A stretch of DNA of 64,000 nt from Amycolatopsis thermalba (lineage in GTDB: Bacteria > Actinomycetota > Actinomycetes > Mycobacteriales > Pseudonocardiaceae). Shown piece after piece: positions 46,748-54,681 of this stretch. The number at the start of each line of letters is the position of its first letter. The stretch's first letter is position 1. The stretch lies in assembly GCF_003385215.1 (NCBI RefSeq), contig NZ_PQHW01000010.1:1-64000 (forward strand), given 5' to 3'. The position numbers were made by a program, and so were the translations under genes. The notes under the pieces were generated by a model. The model saw only the letters and a program-made list of their open reading frames with translations. It did not search any database and had not been told where the DNA came from.

Positions 46748-47530
46748 TCAGCCGACCAGGAACCCGCCGTCGACGGGCAGCGTCACCCCCGTGACGTAGG
46801 ACGACGCATCGCCGGCCAGGTACAGAACGGCCCCGATCAGGTCCTCGGCGCGGCCGAGCCGCCGGGCCGGTATCCGGTGTGCGACAAGATGGTCCAACGC
46901 CTGATCGTGGCCATCCGTCATGTCGGTGGCGAAGAAGCCAGGAGCCACGGCGTTCACCCGGATCCCCCGGCGCCCTGTCCACTGACCAGCGAGATCCCTG
47001 GTGAGACCGAGAAGCCCGGCCTTGCTGGCGGCGTACGCCGCCTGCGGGATCCCCGCCGTGGTGAACGCAAGAACACTGGCGATGTTGATGATGGAGGCGC
47101 CCTCGCGCATCACCCCGGCCGCGGCGGCCGAGAGCCGGTACGCCCCGGTCAGGTTGATGTCCAGGGTGCGACCGAACTCCTCGAGCGGCTGCCGCAGTGC
47201 GGGACCGACCTCACCGGTGGCGGCGTTGTTGACCAGCACGTCGAGCCTGCCGAACTCGTCGACGGCCGAGTCGACCACCCGCGCGCAGTCCTCGGCGCGG
47301 CCGATGTCAGCAGGCACCACGAGCGCTCGCCTGCCGGCCGCCTTGACCAGCTCGGCGGTCTCCGCCAGCCGCTCGGCCCGCCGCGCCGCGAGCACGACGT
47401 CCGCGCCCGCCTCGGCCAGCCCGCGAGCGATGGTCACGCCAAGGCCGGCCGACGCTCCGCTGACAACGGCCACCCGGCCGTCGAGCCCGAAGCCCCGCTG
47501 AAGTCCCGTCGCCGGAAGCGTATCGGTCAT
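46748..47530 (-). CDS. SDR-family oxidoreductase
   Basis: 260-residue classical SDR. VSGASAGLGVTIARGLAEAG binds the cofactor; NNAATG replaces NNAG; the catalytic residues are in NIASVLAFT and YAASKAG; the C-terminus is VTGVTLPVDGGF. Closely similar in layout to the SDR at 3787. ATG 47530 has GAGGTG four bases upstream; the in-frame ATG at 47545 is less likely. It precedes the AtuA operon on the same strand and is divergent from a TetR gene, with a 20-bp dyad between. Confidence 0.9.
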   Translation of the reverse strand: MTDTLPATGLQRGFGLDGRVAVVSGASAGLGVTIARGLAEAGADVVLAARRAERLAETAELVKAAGRRALVVPADIGRAEDCARVVDSAVDEFGRLDVLVNNAATGEVGPALRQPLEEFGRTLDINLTGAYRLSAAAAGVMREGASIINIASVLAFTTAGIPQAAYAASKAGLLGLTRDLAGQWTGRRGIRVNAVAPGFFATDMTDGHDQALDHLVAHRIPARRLGRAEDLIGAVLYLAGDASSYVTGVTLPVDGGFLVG

Positions 47531-47603
47531 GGACACCTCGTTCATGAGGCGCCGACCAGCCGCGAATTTTCCCACCTGACCGCGACTGCGTCGGCCACCA
47601 TAC

Positions 47604-47623
47604 AAGTGAATGGACATTGACTT
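47604..47623. promoter_or_regulatory. Imperfect dyad AAGTGAATG-N2-CATTGACTT
   Basis: A 20-bp inverted repeat with 8 of 9 arm bases matching, 74 bp upstream of the SDR start and 205 bp from the divergent TetR start. It is a good candidate operator for the TetR protein at 47828. The rest of the gap (47531-47827) shows no gene. Confidence 0.55.
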
Positions 47624-47827
47624 ATTAGCTCGTACAATAGCCTTCTGTCCGGAGGGTGTAAAGCGTCCCTACCAAGCACACGCGCCGGTCTCCCTCAGCG
47701 CAACGGCATCGGGCGAGCTCACAGCGCATGCGGACACGCCGGCGTCGGATCAGTGGCCATGGAAGCAGTCATTCACAACCGGTACGATCGCGGTATCCCG
47801 GCATCGGGCGCGGAGGACGGAGGAGAC

Positions 47828-48472
47828 ATGGCGGGAACAGAGCGACGGATCCGCGATCCTGAGCGCAAGGAACGCATCCTCGCCGCGGCGGCAGAGCTCA
47901 TCGCCCGCCATGGTTACCTGGGGGTGAACCTGACCGACATCGGCTCTGCGGCCGGGATCGTCGGTTCCGGCGTGTACCGGCACTTCGACAACAAGGGCGC
48001 GATCCTGGTGGCCCTGTTCGACCGGGTGGTGGATCGCCTGATCGTCGACGCCGAGGACGCTCTGCGGACGTCGGAGACACCCGAGACGACGCTGGCGGCG
48101 CTCGTCCGCGGCCAAATTCGCTTCACGATCGGTGAACGCGCTCTCTGCCAGGTCTACCTTCAAGAAGCGCGGAATCTGCCCGAGCAGGACAGCAGGCGGC
48201 TGCGGTGGAAGCAGCGGCACTACATCGACCTGTGGCAGGAGGTCCTCGTGTCGGTGCGAGACGACCTCACGCCGCCCGAGGCGCAGGTGCTCGTGCACGC
48301 CGCTATCTCGGCGGTGCACTCGTCCCTCCGGTACCGCAACCACCTGAGCGAGCCCGAGATGGCCCGGTTCCTCGAACGGGTCGCGTGCTCGATGCTGGGC
48401 ATCGAGCCGTTACCGGGGCAGGACGACGCGGTTGCGCCCGCCCGGCAGCGCGTCGACCCGCTTGTCGGGTGA
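47828..48472 (+). CDS. TetR-family transcriptional regulator
   Basis: 214-residue repressor with HTH at residues about 14-60 (ERILAAAAELIARHGYLGVN, then LTDIGSAAGIVGSGVYRHFD). The C-terminal domain has a fatty-acid-regulator character (QVYLQEARNLPEQDSRRLRW). ATG 47828 follows GGAGGAG; an in-frame GTG at 47753 has no site. Divergent from the SDR/AtuA gene group, which it probably controls. Its 3-prime end faces the second AcoR-like regulator. Confidence 0.9.
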   Translation: MAGTERRIRDPERKERILAAAAELIARHGYLGVNLTDIGSAAGIVGSGVYRHFDNKGAILVALFDRVVDRLIVDAEDALRTSETPETTLAALVRGQIRFTIGERALCQVYLQEARNLPEQDSRRLRWKQRHYIDLWQEVLVSVRDDLTPPEAQVLVHAAISAVHSSLRYRNHLSEPEMARFLERVACSMLGIEPLPGQDDAVAPARQRVDPLVG

Positions 48473-48575
48473 GTGAGGCCGCAGCGCCCCGGCCGGACCG
48501 GAGTTTCCGCGGGCACGGGCTCCGGATCGACCGGTTGACGGCCGAAGCGCCGCCGGGCGTGGTGCGGCGAGGAAA

Positions 48576-50405
48576 TCAGTACGCCGTCGTCGACAGGTCG
48601 AGGCCCAGCGCACGCACCTTGCGGTAGAGCGTGGACCTCGCGATCCCCAGCGACTCAGCAGCGCGATGCTTGTTCCCCTTCGCCGCGCGCAGCGCCTGCA
48701 TGATCGCGTGTGCCTCGGCCTGCTCGAGCCTGGCCAGTGGCCTGCGCGAGGCCAGCGCGACGACGTCCGCCGGCAGCTCGGCGGCACCGACATACCCGCT
48801 CCGGCAACGCGAGTGCAACTGCCGGACGAGCGCCTCCAGCGACGCGACGTTGCCCGACCACTCGAGGCGGCTCAACACCTGGATGGCGTCGGGCATCCAC
48901 CGCAGCACCGGTCCCTGCCCGGCCACCCGCTCCGCAAGCGTGGTGATCAGCAAGGGGAGGTCATCCATCCGGTCCCGCAAGGCGGGGACGTGCAGGACGT
49001 GACTGAAGGTGCCGAGCAGGGAGTTGGACGGGGCCGCCGTGACCGGGCCGGCCTCCGACGTCGCGAGGACGCGTCCGCCGCCGGCCCGGCGACCGAGGGC
49101 ACGATCCGTGGCCTGCGCGACCCTGGGTTCGAGCAAGTTGATGTGGGCGAGGACGAGTGTCTCGTCGGGCCCGCCGACCTCGCTCTCCACGTCCTGCAGC
49201 CACTGGTCGATCCCCCGGGACCAGACGTCCGCGGCATCGACGATCCGGACGGGGCTGGGCGCGGCGAGCGCAGCCGCCACCGCGCGCCGGCCACTCCCCG
49301 CCTCCCCGACGATCAGGATCCGTTCCCGGGTGGGGAGCCGGGTTGCCTGCTCACAGAGCGCCATCCAGTGGGGACTGCGACCGACCAGGCCGGGAAGCCG
49401 CGCGGCAGGTGCCGATGCCGGCCCCCGGCTCTTGGACGCGGGCCGGGCCGGCGCCTCCTTGATCTGGAGAACCGCACCGACGGTGTCCGGTCCGTTGGAC
49501 ACGGGCCGCGTCTCGATCGTCACCGATCGCCCATTCGCGAGAGTGAGGGCCGCGGGCCCGGACCGGTGCTCGCTCATGGCGCGGGAGGCGTGCTCCCACA
49601 GCAGAGCCTGGTCGACCGCGCCCAGAAGTCGCGCCGCGGCCGCGTTGGTGATGATCGTGTTGTGGTCCAGGGTGACCAAGGGGTGCCGCGCATCCCGGTT
49701 GTGTGTGAGGTACGCGTCGAGCAGCAGCCGCTCCCGTCGCGACGCGGACTCACGCAGCGCGTCCTGAATTTCGGCGACCATCTCCATCACCCACGCCAGC
49801 ATCACCGGACTCGTGTCGGAGAGCCTGCAGGTCAGGTCCAGACTGCCGATCGTGCGGCGAGTCACCGGATGCACGATCGGCGCACCCGCGCAGCTGAGGG
49901 AATGGAACATCTGCGGGAAGTGCTCCGGCCCTCGCACGAGGACGGGAGCTCCCTTCAACAAGGAGATCACGCTGGTCGTGCCGACGTGGCCTTCGGCGAA
50001 CGAGAAGCGCGGTACGACATCGAGCGAATCGAGGCGCGAGGCGAACGAGGCGTCGGGTGCCCAGCGCCGCAGCAGCCGGCCTTCGTGATCGGTGACCGAG
50101 AGTGCGCAGGACGACTGGTCGAGCACCGCGCGGCGTTTCTCCACCAGAGGCGTGACGACCCTGGTGAGGTACGAGTCGGTTTCGATGTCCTCGTAATAGG
50201 CGGGCCGGAGACGCTCGGGGTCGAGGCCCTGCAGCCTTGATCGCCGCCACGACTCGTAGACGATCGGCCGCACCGGTCCCAGCTTGACAGGCATCCGGTC
50301 GGGATTCTCCGCGAGCACCTCACGCGCCTGGTGGAGGCTGCGGACCCAGTCATCCACGAGCCGCCTCCGGACCACGACGGGCGCCGGCGAGCTGACCGCC
50401 ACCAT
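48576..50405 (-). CDS. AcoR/NtrC-like regulator with Fis HTH (second copy)
   Basis: 609 residues, homologous throughout to the product at 11406. It has SWRRSRLQGLDPERLRPAYY near the N-terminus, a GAF-like region (SVTDHEGRLLRRWAPD), HASRAMSEHRSG, and a degenerate AAA+ part with GEAGSGRRA where the Walker A lysine is lost. The Fis-type HTH NKHRAAESLGIARSTLYRKV shares ARSTLYRK with its paralogue. No GAFTGA loop. ATG 50405 is chosen because family similarity begins soon after; an in-frame GTG at 50489 is possible. The start codon lies at the edge of a 33-bp perfect palindrome (50404-50436), which may limit translation. Confidence 0.85.
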   Translation of the reverse strand: MVAVSSPAPVVVRRRLVDDWVRSLHQAREVLAENPDRMPVKLGPVRPIVYESWRRSRLQGLDPERLRPAYYEDIETDSYLTRVVTPLVEKRRAVLDQSSCALSVTDHEGRLLRRWAPDASFASRLDSLDVVPRFSFAEGHVGTTSVISLLKGAPVLVRGPEHFPQMFHSLSCAGAPIVHPVTRRTIGSLDLTCRLSDTSPVMLAWVMEMVAEIQDALRESASRRERLLLDAYLTHNRDARHPLVTLDHNTIITNAAAARLLGAVDQALLWEHASRAMSEHRSGPAALTLANGRSVTIETRPVSNGPDTVGAVLQIKEAPARPASKSRGPASAPAARLPGLVGRSPHWMALCEQATRLPTRERILIVGEAGSGRRAVAAALAAPSPVRIVDAADVWSRGIDQWLQDVESEVGGPDETLVLAHINLLEPRVAQATDRALGRRAGGGRVLATSEAGPVTAAPSNSLLGTFSHVLHVPALRDRMDDLPLLITTLAERVAGQGPVLRWMPDAIQVLSRLEWSGNVASLEALVRQLHSRCRSGYVGAAELPADVVALASRRPLARLEQAEAHAIMQALRAAKGNKHRAAESLGIARSTLYRKVRALGLDLSTTAY

Positions 50406-50436
50406 GGACCTGGGCGACGTCGTCGCCCAGGTCCAT
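50404..50436. repeat. 33-bp perfect palindrome at the regulator start
   Basis: Arms of 16 bases (ATGGACCTGGGCGACG and its exact complement CGTCGCCCAGGTCCAT) surround a single T. On the regulator mRNA the 3-prime arm ends inside the AUG, so a very stable hairpin would sequester the start region. Alternatively it is an operator or a recombination scar. No ribosome-binding site is visible upstream of the AUG. Confidence 0.85.
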
Positions 50437-51268
50437 TCCCGGGGGATACGCTGCGGAGTCCCGCGATGGGCCGGTGGGTCGCCATCCACGATGAGGCGAA
50501 TCGAGACCGCACATCGGGGCGTCGCAGGTCAGGGCACGAAGTGCCCTGGCGCGGAGAGGAGGCACACCTCGCATGCTGACCAGGTACCCGCTCGGCGCGG
50601 CGGCGACGAAAGCGTGGCCCTGGGCGGCGAAGCTCAGCACCCCCCACGACACGGCCGGCTCCGGCGCGAAGCCGGTGCGGAGTCCGCCGAGAACGAATTC
50701 GTCTCTCAGGTAGTCGACCACGGTGCTCCCTTGATCCGTGGGGCAGGACAACGATGTCCCGCGTGGAGGAGACCGGCCGCCGTGTGACCAAACGGCAGCC
50801 GAAGGCGTGAACCGGACGAAACTGCTACTAGAGATGGCTCATTCACTAATAGTAGGGCGCGGCCAGGAACCTGTAAAGGGCTCACCTGATCACGGGAGAG
50901 TGGCATCATCGCACGCCATGAGCACTCGGCGCCTCACGGGAAGGGCGCCTCACGATCGAGGGTGGACCGCAGCTAGTTATCCACCATGCACTCGTCACGA
51001 GGTACTCGGCGAGGGCCACCAAGACCGGCAATCAGCAAGACGATCCGCCCCACAGCGACCGCTCATTGACACGCGAAGCGCCACAGCCGCGGTCGGCACG
51101 GCCCGATTGGTCGTTGACCATCAGGCGCGGCGGGAACCTCAGCTGCGACCACCGAGCTGGAGAATCCCGCCGACGAGGCTCCGATCGTCGAGGACCACGA
51201 GGTGAAGGAACATCGCCAACCCGCAGTCGAGTGCGGCGTGCACACATGGTGCAACCACTGCATGATCG
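50437..51268. other. Region without a recognisable gene
   Basis: About 830 bp upstream of the second AcoR-like regulator. It contains a minus-strand open stretch near 50575-50710 (STVVDYLRDEFVLGGLRTG, VLSFAAQGHAFVAAAPSGYL) with no family I recognise. An AT-richer patch carries CTACTA-N19-TAGTAG (50825-50855), perhaps an operator sharing TAGTAGGGC with 20650. The patch may hold the regulator promoter. Confidence 0.4.
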
Positions 51269-51735
51269 TCAGCTGACGCCGTAACCTCCGCGATGGAACA
51301 GCAGCGGCGAACGACCGGAATCGACTCCCAGGGCGGTGACCTGGCCGACGACAACGGTGTATTCGCCACCGTCATACTCGTTCCGGAGCATGCAGCCGAT
51401 CCAAGCGTTGATATCACCGAGGACAAGAGCTGCGTTCGGCGCGGGCGACCAATCACCCCGGCGAACTTGCCGGTGCCGCTCCTCGCGAACGCATCGCCGA
51501 GCCCTTGCTGGCCCCGCACAGAATGTCACGCAGAACTAACCGGCCTTCCGGATCCTCGGCCAGGTCGAGAACGTCCGTGCCGGAGAGAACGAGACGAGTG
51601 GCGGTTCGAGCGACAGGGACGCGAACGACTGACAAGTGAAGCCCGCACGACCAGCGTCCCCGATCGCAGTGATCACCACTCCCCCGACGCGGAACGCCCC
51701 AGCAACTCCCGCATCCTGTCGGCGTCACCGGGCGC
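51269..51735 (-). pseudogene. Flavin reductase pseudogene
   Basis: A flavin reductase (HsaB-like) can be traced across frames. DADRMRELLGRSASGEW is cut by a stop. The next frame reads VVITAIGDAGRAGFTCQSFA, SLSLEPPLVSFSPARTFSTW and an in-frame TAG. Then come AFARSGTGKFAGV in another frame and DINAWIGCMLRNEYDGGEYT with PLLFHRGGYG at the end. At least two frameshifts plus a nonsense codon disable it. It lies between the second regulator and the LLM gene, consistent with a lost reductase partner. Confidence 0.8.
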
Positions 51736-51859
51736 GGGGTCCCCGCAGTTCCGCTTCCACATGCGCCTGAACGGCATCGCCACCGGGTGCCAGCCAACTC
51801 TTGCCGGCCGCATATTCGACCATGGCTTGCCACCGGGAGGTCCAGTCGGCGCTGCGGGG

Positions 51860-52216
51860 CGCGAGGAGATCTTCGGGCCCGTGCTCTCCGTGCCGCGCTA
51901 CGACTCCGTCGACGAAGCGATCAAGATCGCCAACGACACCGAGTACGGGTTGTCCGCCGGTGTGCGGAGCCGGGACGTCCCGCGCAAGCTGGACGTGGCC
52001 AGGCAGCTTCAGGCCGGCTCGGTGTGGATCAACGACTGGCACAACATCTCCCAGCACATGCCGTTCGGCGGCTTCAAGCAGAGCGGGATGGGGCGGGAGC
52101 TCGGGCCAGACGCTCTCGACGAGTTCACCGAGGCCAAGGCGATCACCATCGACCTCACGGGCCGCGTCGACCGCCGCGCCTACGGCCTGGTTCTCGGGAC
52201 TCCATCCGAAGCCTGA
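51860..52216 (+). pseudogene. Aldehyde dehydrogenase C-terminal fragment
   Basis: The last about 118 codons of an NAD-dependent aldehyde dehydrogenase: REEIFGPVLSVPRYDSVDEA, NDTEYGLSAGVRSRDVPRKL, GSVWINDWHNISQHMPFGGF and KQSGMGRELG. The catalytic Cys/Glu half is missing. Upstream sequence (51736-51859) is unrelated, so this is a 5-prime-deleted gene. A strong hairpin follows the stop. Confidence 0.85.
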
Positions 52217-52259
52217 GCGGGGGCCTGGAGAACCAACTCGGCAGGGACACTGCCTGGAA

Positions 52260-52295
52260 GCGAGAGGGCATCCGCTGAAGCGGACGCCCTCTCGC
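52260..52295. terminator. 17-bp stem terminator hairpin
   Basis: GCGAGAGGGCATCCGCT pairs with AGCGGACGCCCTCTCGC (one mismatch) around a GA loop. It lies between the aldehyde dehydrogenase fragment and the convergent LLM gene, 73 bp from the LLM stop. Confidence 0.85.
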
Positions 52296-52367
52296 GACTG
52301 CGGCTGGCCCCGGCGAGACTATGCGGTCACAGCAAAAGAGGTGGTTGAACTCCTCGGATGGGTGCGA

Positions 52368-53435
52368 TCACATCTTCTGAAGGACAGGCATGACCTCGCG
52401 GGTGAACAGCTCGTAGCTGTCGGTGGCCTTCTGCCCCATCAGGCCGCCGTACTGGAAGACCATGATCGGCTCGTAGTCGCCCACGATCGCCTTGCGCTCC
52501 TCGTGCTTCGCGATCTGTTCCTCCGGGGTACCCCAGATCTGGGCATTGACGTAGGTGTCGACGACCGCGTCCAGACCGTACTCGTCGATCGCCTCCTTGG
52601 CGGCGGCGTACGAGGCGTACCCCTTGGTCGACTCGAAGTGACGCCCGCCGAACTCGTAGTGCTCCACGCAGCACATGTAGTAGTTGGCGATCGCCTCGAA
52701 CGCGACCGTGCGCGCCTCCTCCGAGTCGCGGTGGCAGTAGGTGAGGTCGATCAGCAACGGCGCCGGGGCCTCGCCACCGTGGTGCTCGCGGTAGGAATCG
52801 CGGTACTGCTGGATCATCGGCATGTGCATGGTGTCCATCGGTCCCTGGATGAAGGCCATCATGGTCACGCCCAGCCGTCCCGCGGTGACAGCGGAGTCGG
52901 GGCTCATCGCCACGCAGGTCGTGCGGCCCTTGAAGGTCGCGAGCGGAGCCGGGTGGATCGGCACCTTGGCCTGCGGGTAGTACTTGCCGTCGTTTTCGAC
53001 GAACCCGTCCTCGAGACCGCGGATGATCATTTCCGCCGCCTCGTCGAAGCGCTCGCGCGACTCGCCCATCTCGATGCCGAAGCCCTCGAACTCGCGACGT
53101 GCCAGGCCGCGGCCCATCCCGAACAGGGCACGACCGTCGGACAGGTTGTCCAGCAGCGCGATCTTCTCGACGACCCGCATCGGGTTGTTCCACGGCAGGA
53201 TCACCGCGGTGGTGTGCACCTTGGCGTTCTTGGTCCGGCCGGCCAGGTAGGACAGGAACTGGGTGTTGTCCGGACACATCGAGTAGCCCGGGTCGAAGTG
53301 GTGCTCGACGCAGCCGATGCTTTCGTAACCGTCCTCGTCAGCCCGCAGTGACAGCGCGATATGATCGCGGTAGACGTCGTGGTCCTTGTGGGCGTTGTTG
53401 TAGTTCTGGAGGAGATTGGTCATGTGAATTTTCAC
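52368..53435 (-). CDS. LLM-class flavin-dependent oxidoreductase/monooxygenase
   Basis: 355-residue luciferase-like TIM barrel. N-terminal MTNLLQNYNNAHKDHDVYRD; CVEHHFDPGYSMCPDNTQFL; RVVEKIALLDNLSDGRALFG with MGRGLARREFEGFGIEMGES, a typical FMN-dependent LLM block; C-terminal [20 protein letters not shown]. Such proteins usually take FMNH2 from a reductase and insert oxygen; no intact reductase is adjacent, only the pseudogene at 51269. GTG 53435 is fixed by GGAGG at ideal spacing; longer upstream frames are spurious. A truncated copy lies at 19463. A regulon dyad stands 276 bp upstream. Confidence 0.92.
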   Translation of the reverse strand: MKIHMTNLLQNYNNAHKDHDVYRDHIALSLRADEDGYESIGCVEHHFDPGYSMCPDNTQFLSYLAGRTKNAKVHTTAVILPWNNPMRVVEKIALLDNLSDGRALFGMGRGLARREFEGFGIEMGESRERFDEAAEMIIRGLEDGFVENDGKYYPQAKVPIHPAPLATFKGRTTCVAMSPDSAVTAGRLGVTMMAFIQGPMDTMHMPMIQQYRDSYREHHGGEAPAPLLIDLTYCHRDSEEARTVAFEAIANYYMCCVEHYEFGGRHFESTKGYASYAAAKEAIDEYGLDAVVDTYVNAQIWGTPEEQIAKHEERKAIVGDYEPIMVFQYGGLMGQKATDSYELFTREVMPVLQKM

Positions 53436-53662
53436 GTGGCCTCCTTCGAGACAGTTGATCAACCGCGGCATGGACCGCGGTGTTCTGGAATCGGCGAACG
53501 GGCGGGATGTCGAATCAGGTCCCGGAGCCGGCGGCGCTCGTGGTGGACCGAGCGGTGCCGGAATCCCTGGTCCCTCCCGAATCGGTCCCGGCAGGGGACG
53601 CCCGACCGGTTCCCGCTGTTTCGGAATCGTTTGCCGGGAGCCGGCCGACGCGGTGGCCGAGC

Positions 53663-53733
53663 CTTGTTTCACCGCTTCCTCGAAGGTAGCGATTCTGATC
53701 ACTGCGCCGGTGTCGCATTCCGCTACAGTCCCC
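53663..53733. repeat. Leader segment duplicated at 62213-62281
   Basis: About 70 bp, from CTTGTTTCACCGCTTC through GAAGGTAGCGAT to the dyad and GTCCC, recur at 62213-62281 with roughly ten mismatches and one single-base indel. The indel argues for conserved non-coding (promoter) rather than coding function. The rest of 53436-53931 holds no gene I recognise. Confidence 0.75.
53711..53727. promoter_or_regulatory. TGTCGC-N5-GCTACA dyad (regulon site 6)
   Basis: TGTCGCATTCCGCTACA followed by GTCCC, almost identical to the sites at 62260 and 20047. It is in the same orientation, 276 bp upstream of the LLM start and 205 bp past the SDR stop. Probable activator site for the LLM gene. Confidence 0.7.
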
Positions 53734-53931
53734 GCCGCCACCGGCGGATCCGTGCCGTCGTCCGAACGCCGGCGGGGCACCGCCACGACGGGGAAGGGCA
53801 CGGCACGAGTTCGACGGTGCACTAACCACAAGTCATCGGCGCAGTAGCCGCCGACGACCATGATTTCCGTCCACGTGACGTGCCTCGTCCGAGACCGGGC
53901 AGCGCGCGGCGTCGACGACACCTCATGCGGC

Positions 53932-54681
53932 TCAGCCCATGTGGAAGCCGCCGTTGACGTCGACGACGGTCCCGGTCATGTAGGCGGCGTGTGGCGACGC
54001 GAGGAACGCGATAACGGTCGCGATGTCCTGCGCCGTCGCCAGCCTCCCGAGCGGGCAGTAGTCGCCCGAGTAACCGCGGCCCGCGATCATGTTCGTCTCC
54101 ACCGCTCCGGGTGCGACGGCGTTGGCCGCCACACCGTTGGCGGCTTCCATTCGGGCAAGCCACTTGACCATTGCGTGGATCGCGCCCTTGCTGGCTACGT
54201 ACTGCGGACCGGAGGCGATCCCTCCGACCTCCCCTGCGGCGGAGCCGAGGCAGACGACACGCCCGCCCGCCCGGCGCAGGGCGGGCAAAGCCGCGCGGAT
54301 TGTCCAGAGCGCGCCCTTGAGGTTGACCCCGAGCACTCTGTCCATATCGGCGTCGTCGATGTCTGCCACCGGAGTCGGCTCGCCGTATACACCGGCCGAG
54401 GTGACGACCACGTCCACTCTGGACAGAGCTCCGATCGAGGTCTCGACGGCGGCCCGGTCGGTGACGTCGAGCCGTTCGGCGTGTGCCTTGCGGCCCATCG
54501 CCTGCACCGCCTCGGCGGTGGCGCTGGGCTCGTCCAGGTCGAACAGCGCAAGGTCCGCGCCACCTCTGGCCAGCTCGAGGGCGACGGCGGCGCCGATCCC
54601 CCGGGCCGCGCCGGTGACCACCGCGATCTGGCCGGCGAGTGCCTCGGGGTGCAGCACGCCGGTCGGAGCCGGGGCGGTCAT
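53932..54681 (-). CDS. SDR-family oxidoreductase
   Basis: 249-residue classical SDR. VTGAARGIGAAVALELARGG binds the cofactor; VVTSAG replaces NNAG; the active site lies in VCLGSAAGEV and YVASKGA; the C-terminus is MTGTVVDVNGGFHMG. Overlaps the HyuB stop (ATGA), so it belongs to the Hyu operon and probably oxidises or reduces a hydroxy/keto intermediate linked to the carboxylation step. A decayed copy of its 3-prime end lies at 61854. Confidence 0.9.
   Translation of the reverse strand: MTAPAPTGVLHPEALAGQIAVVTGAARGIGAAVALELARGGADLALFDLDEPSATAEAVQAMGRKAHAERLDVTDRAAVETSIGALSRVDVVVTSAGVYGEPTPVADIDDADMDRVLGVNLKGALWTIRAALPALRRAGGRVVCLGSAAGEVGGIASGPQYVASKGAIHAMVKWLARMEAANGVAANAVAPGAVETNMIAGRGYSGDYCPLGRLATAQDIATVIAFLASPHAAYMTGTVVDVNGGFHMG

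Noticed and set aside
47618-47639. TTGACT...TACAAT promoter between the SDR and TetR genes
   Set aside because: The two hexamers are only 10 bp apart, far from the required 16-18 bp.
53436-53921. N-terminal extension of the LLM gene up to 53921
   Set aside because: GTG 53435 has an ideal GGAGG and the family N-terminus starts there. The upstream frame is Arg/Pro-rich and spans the regulatory dyad.
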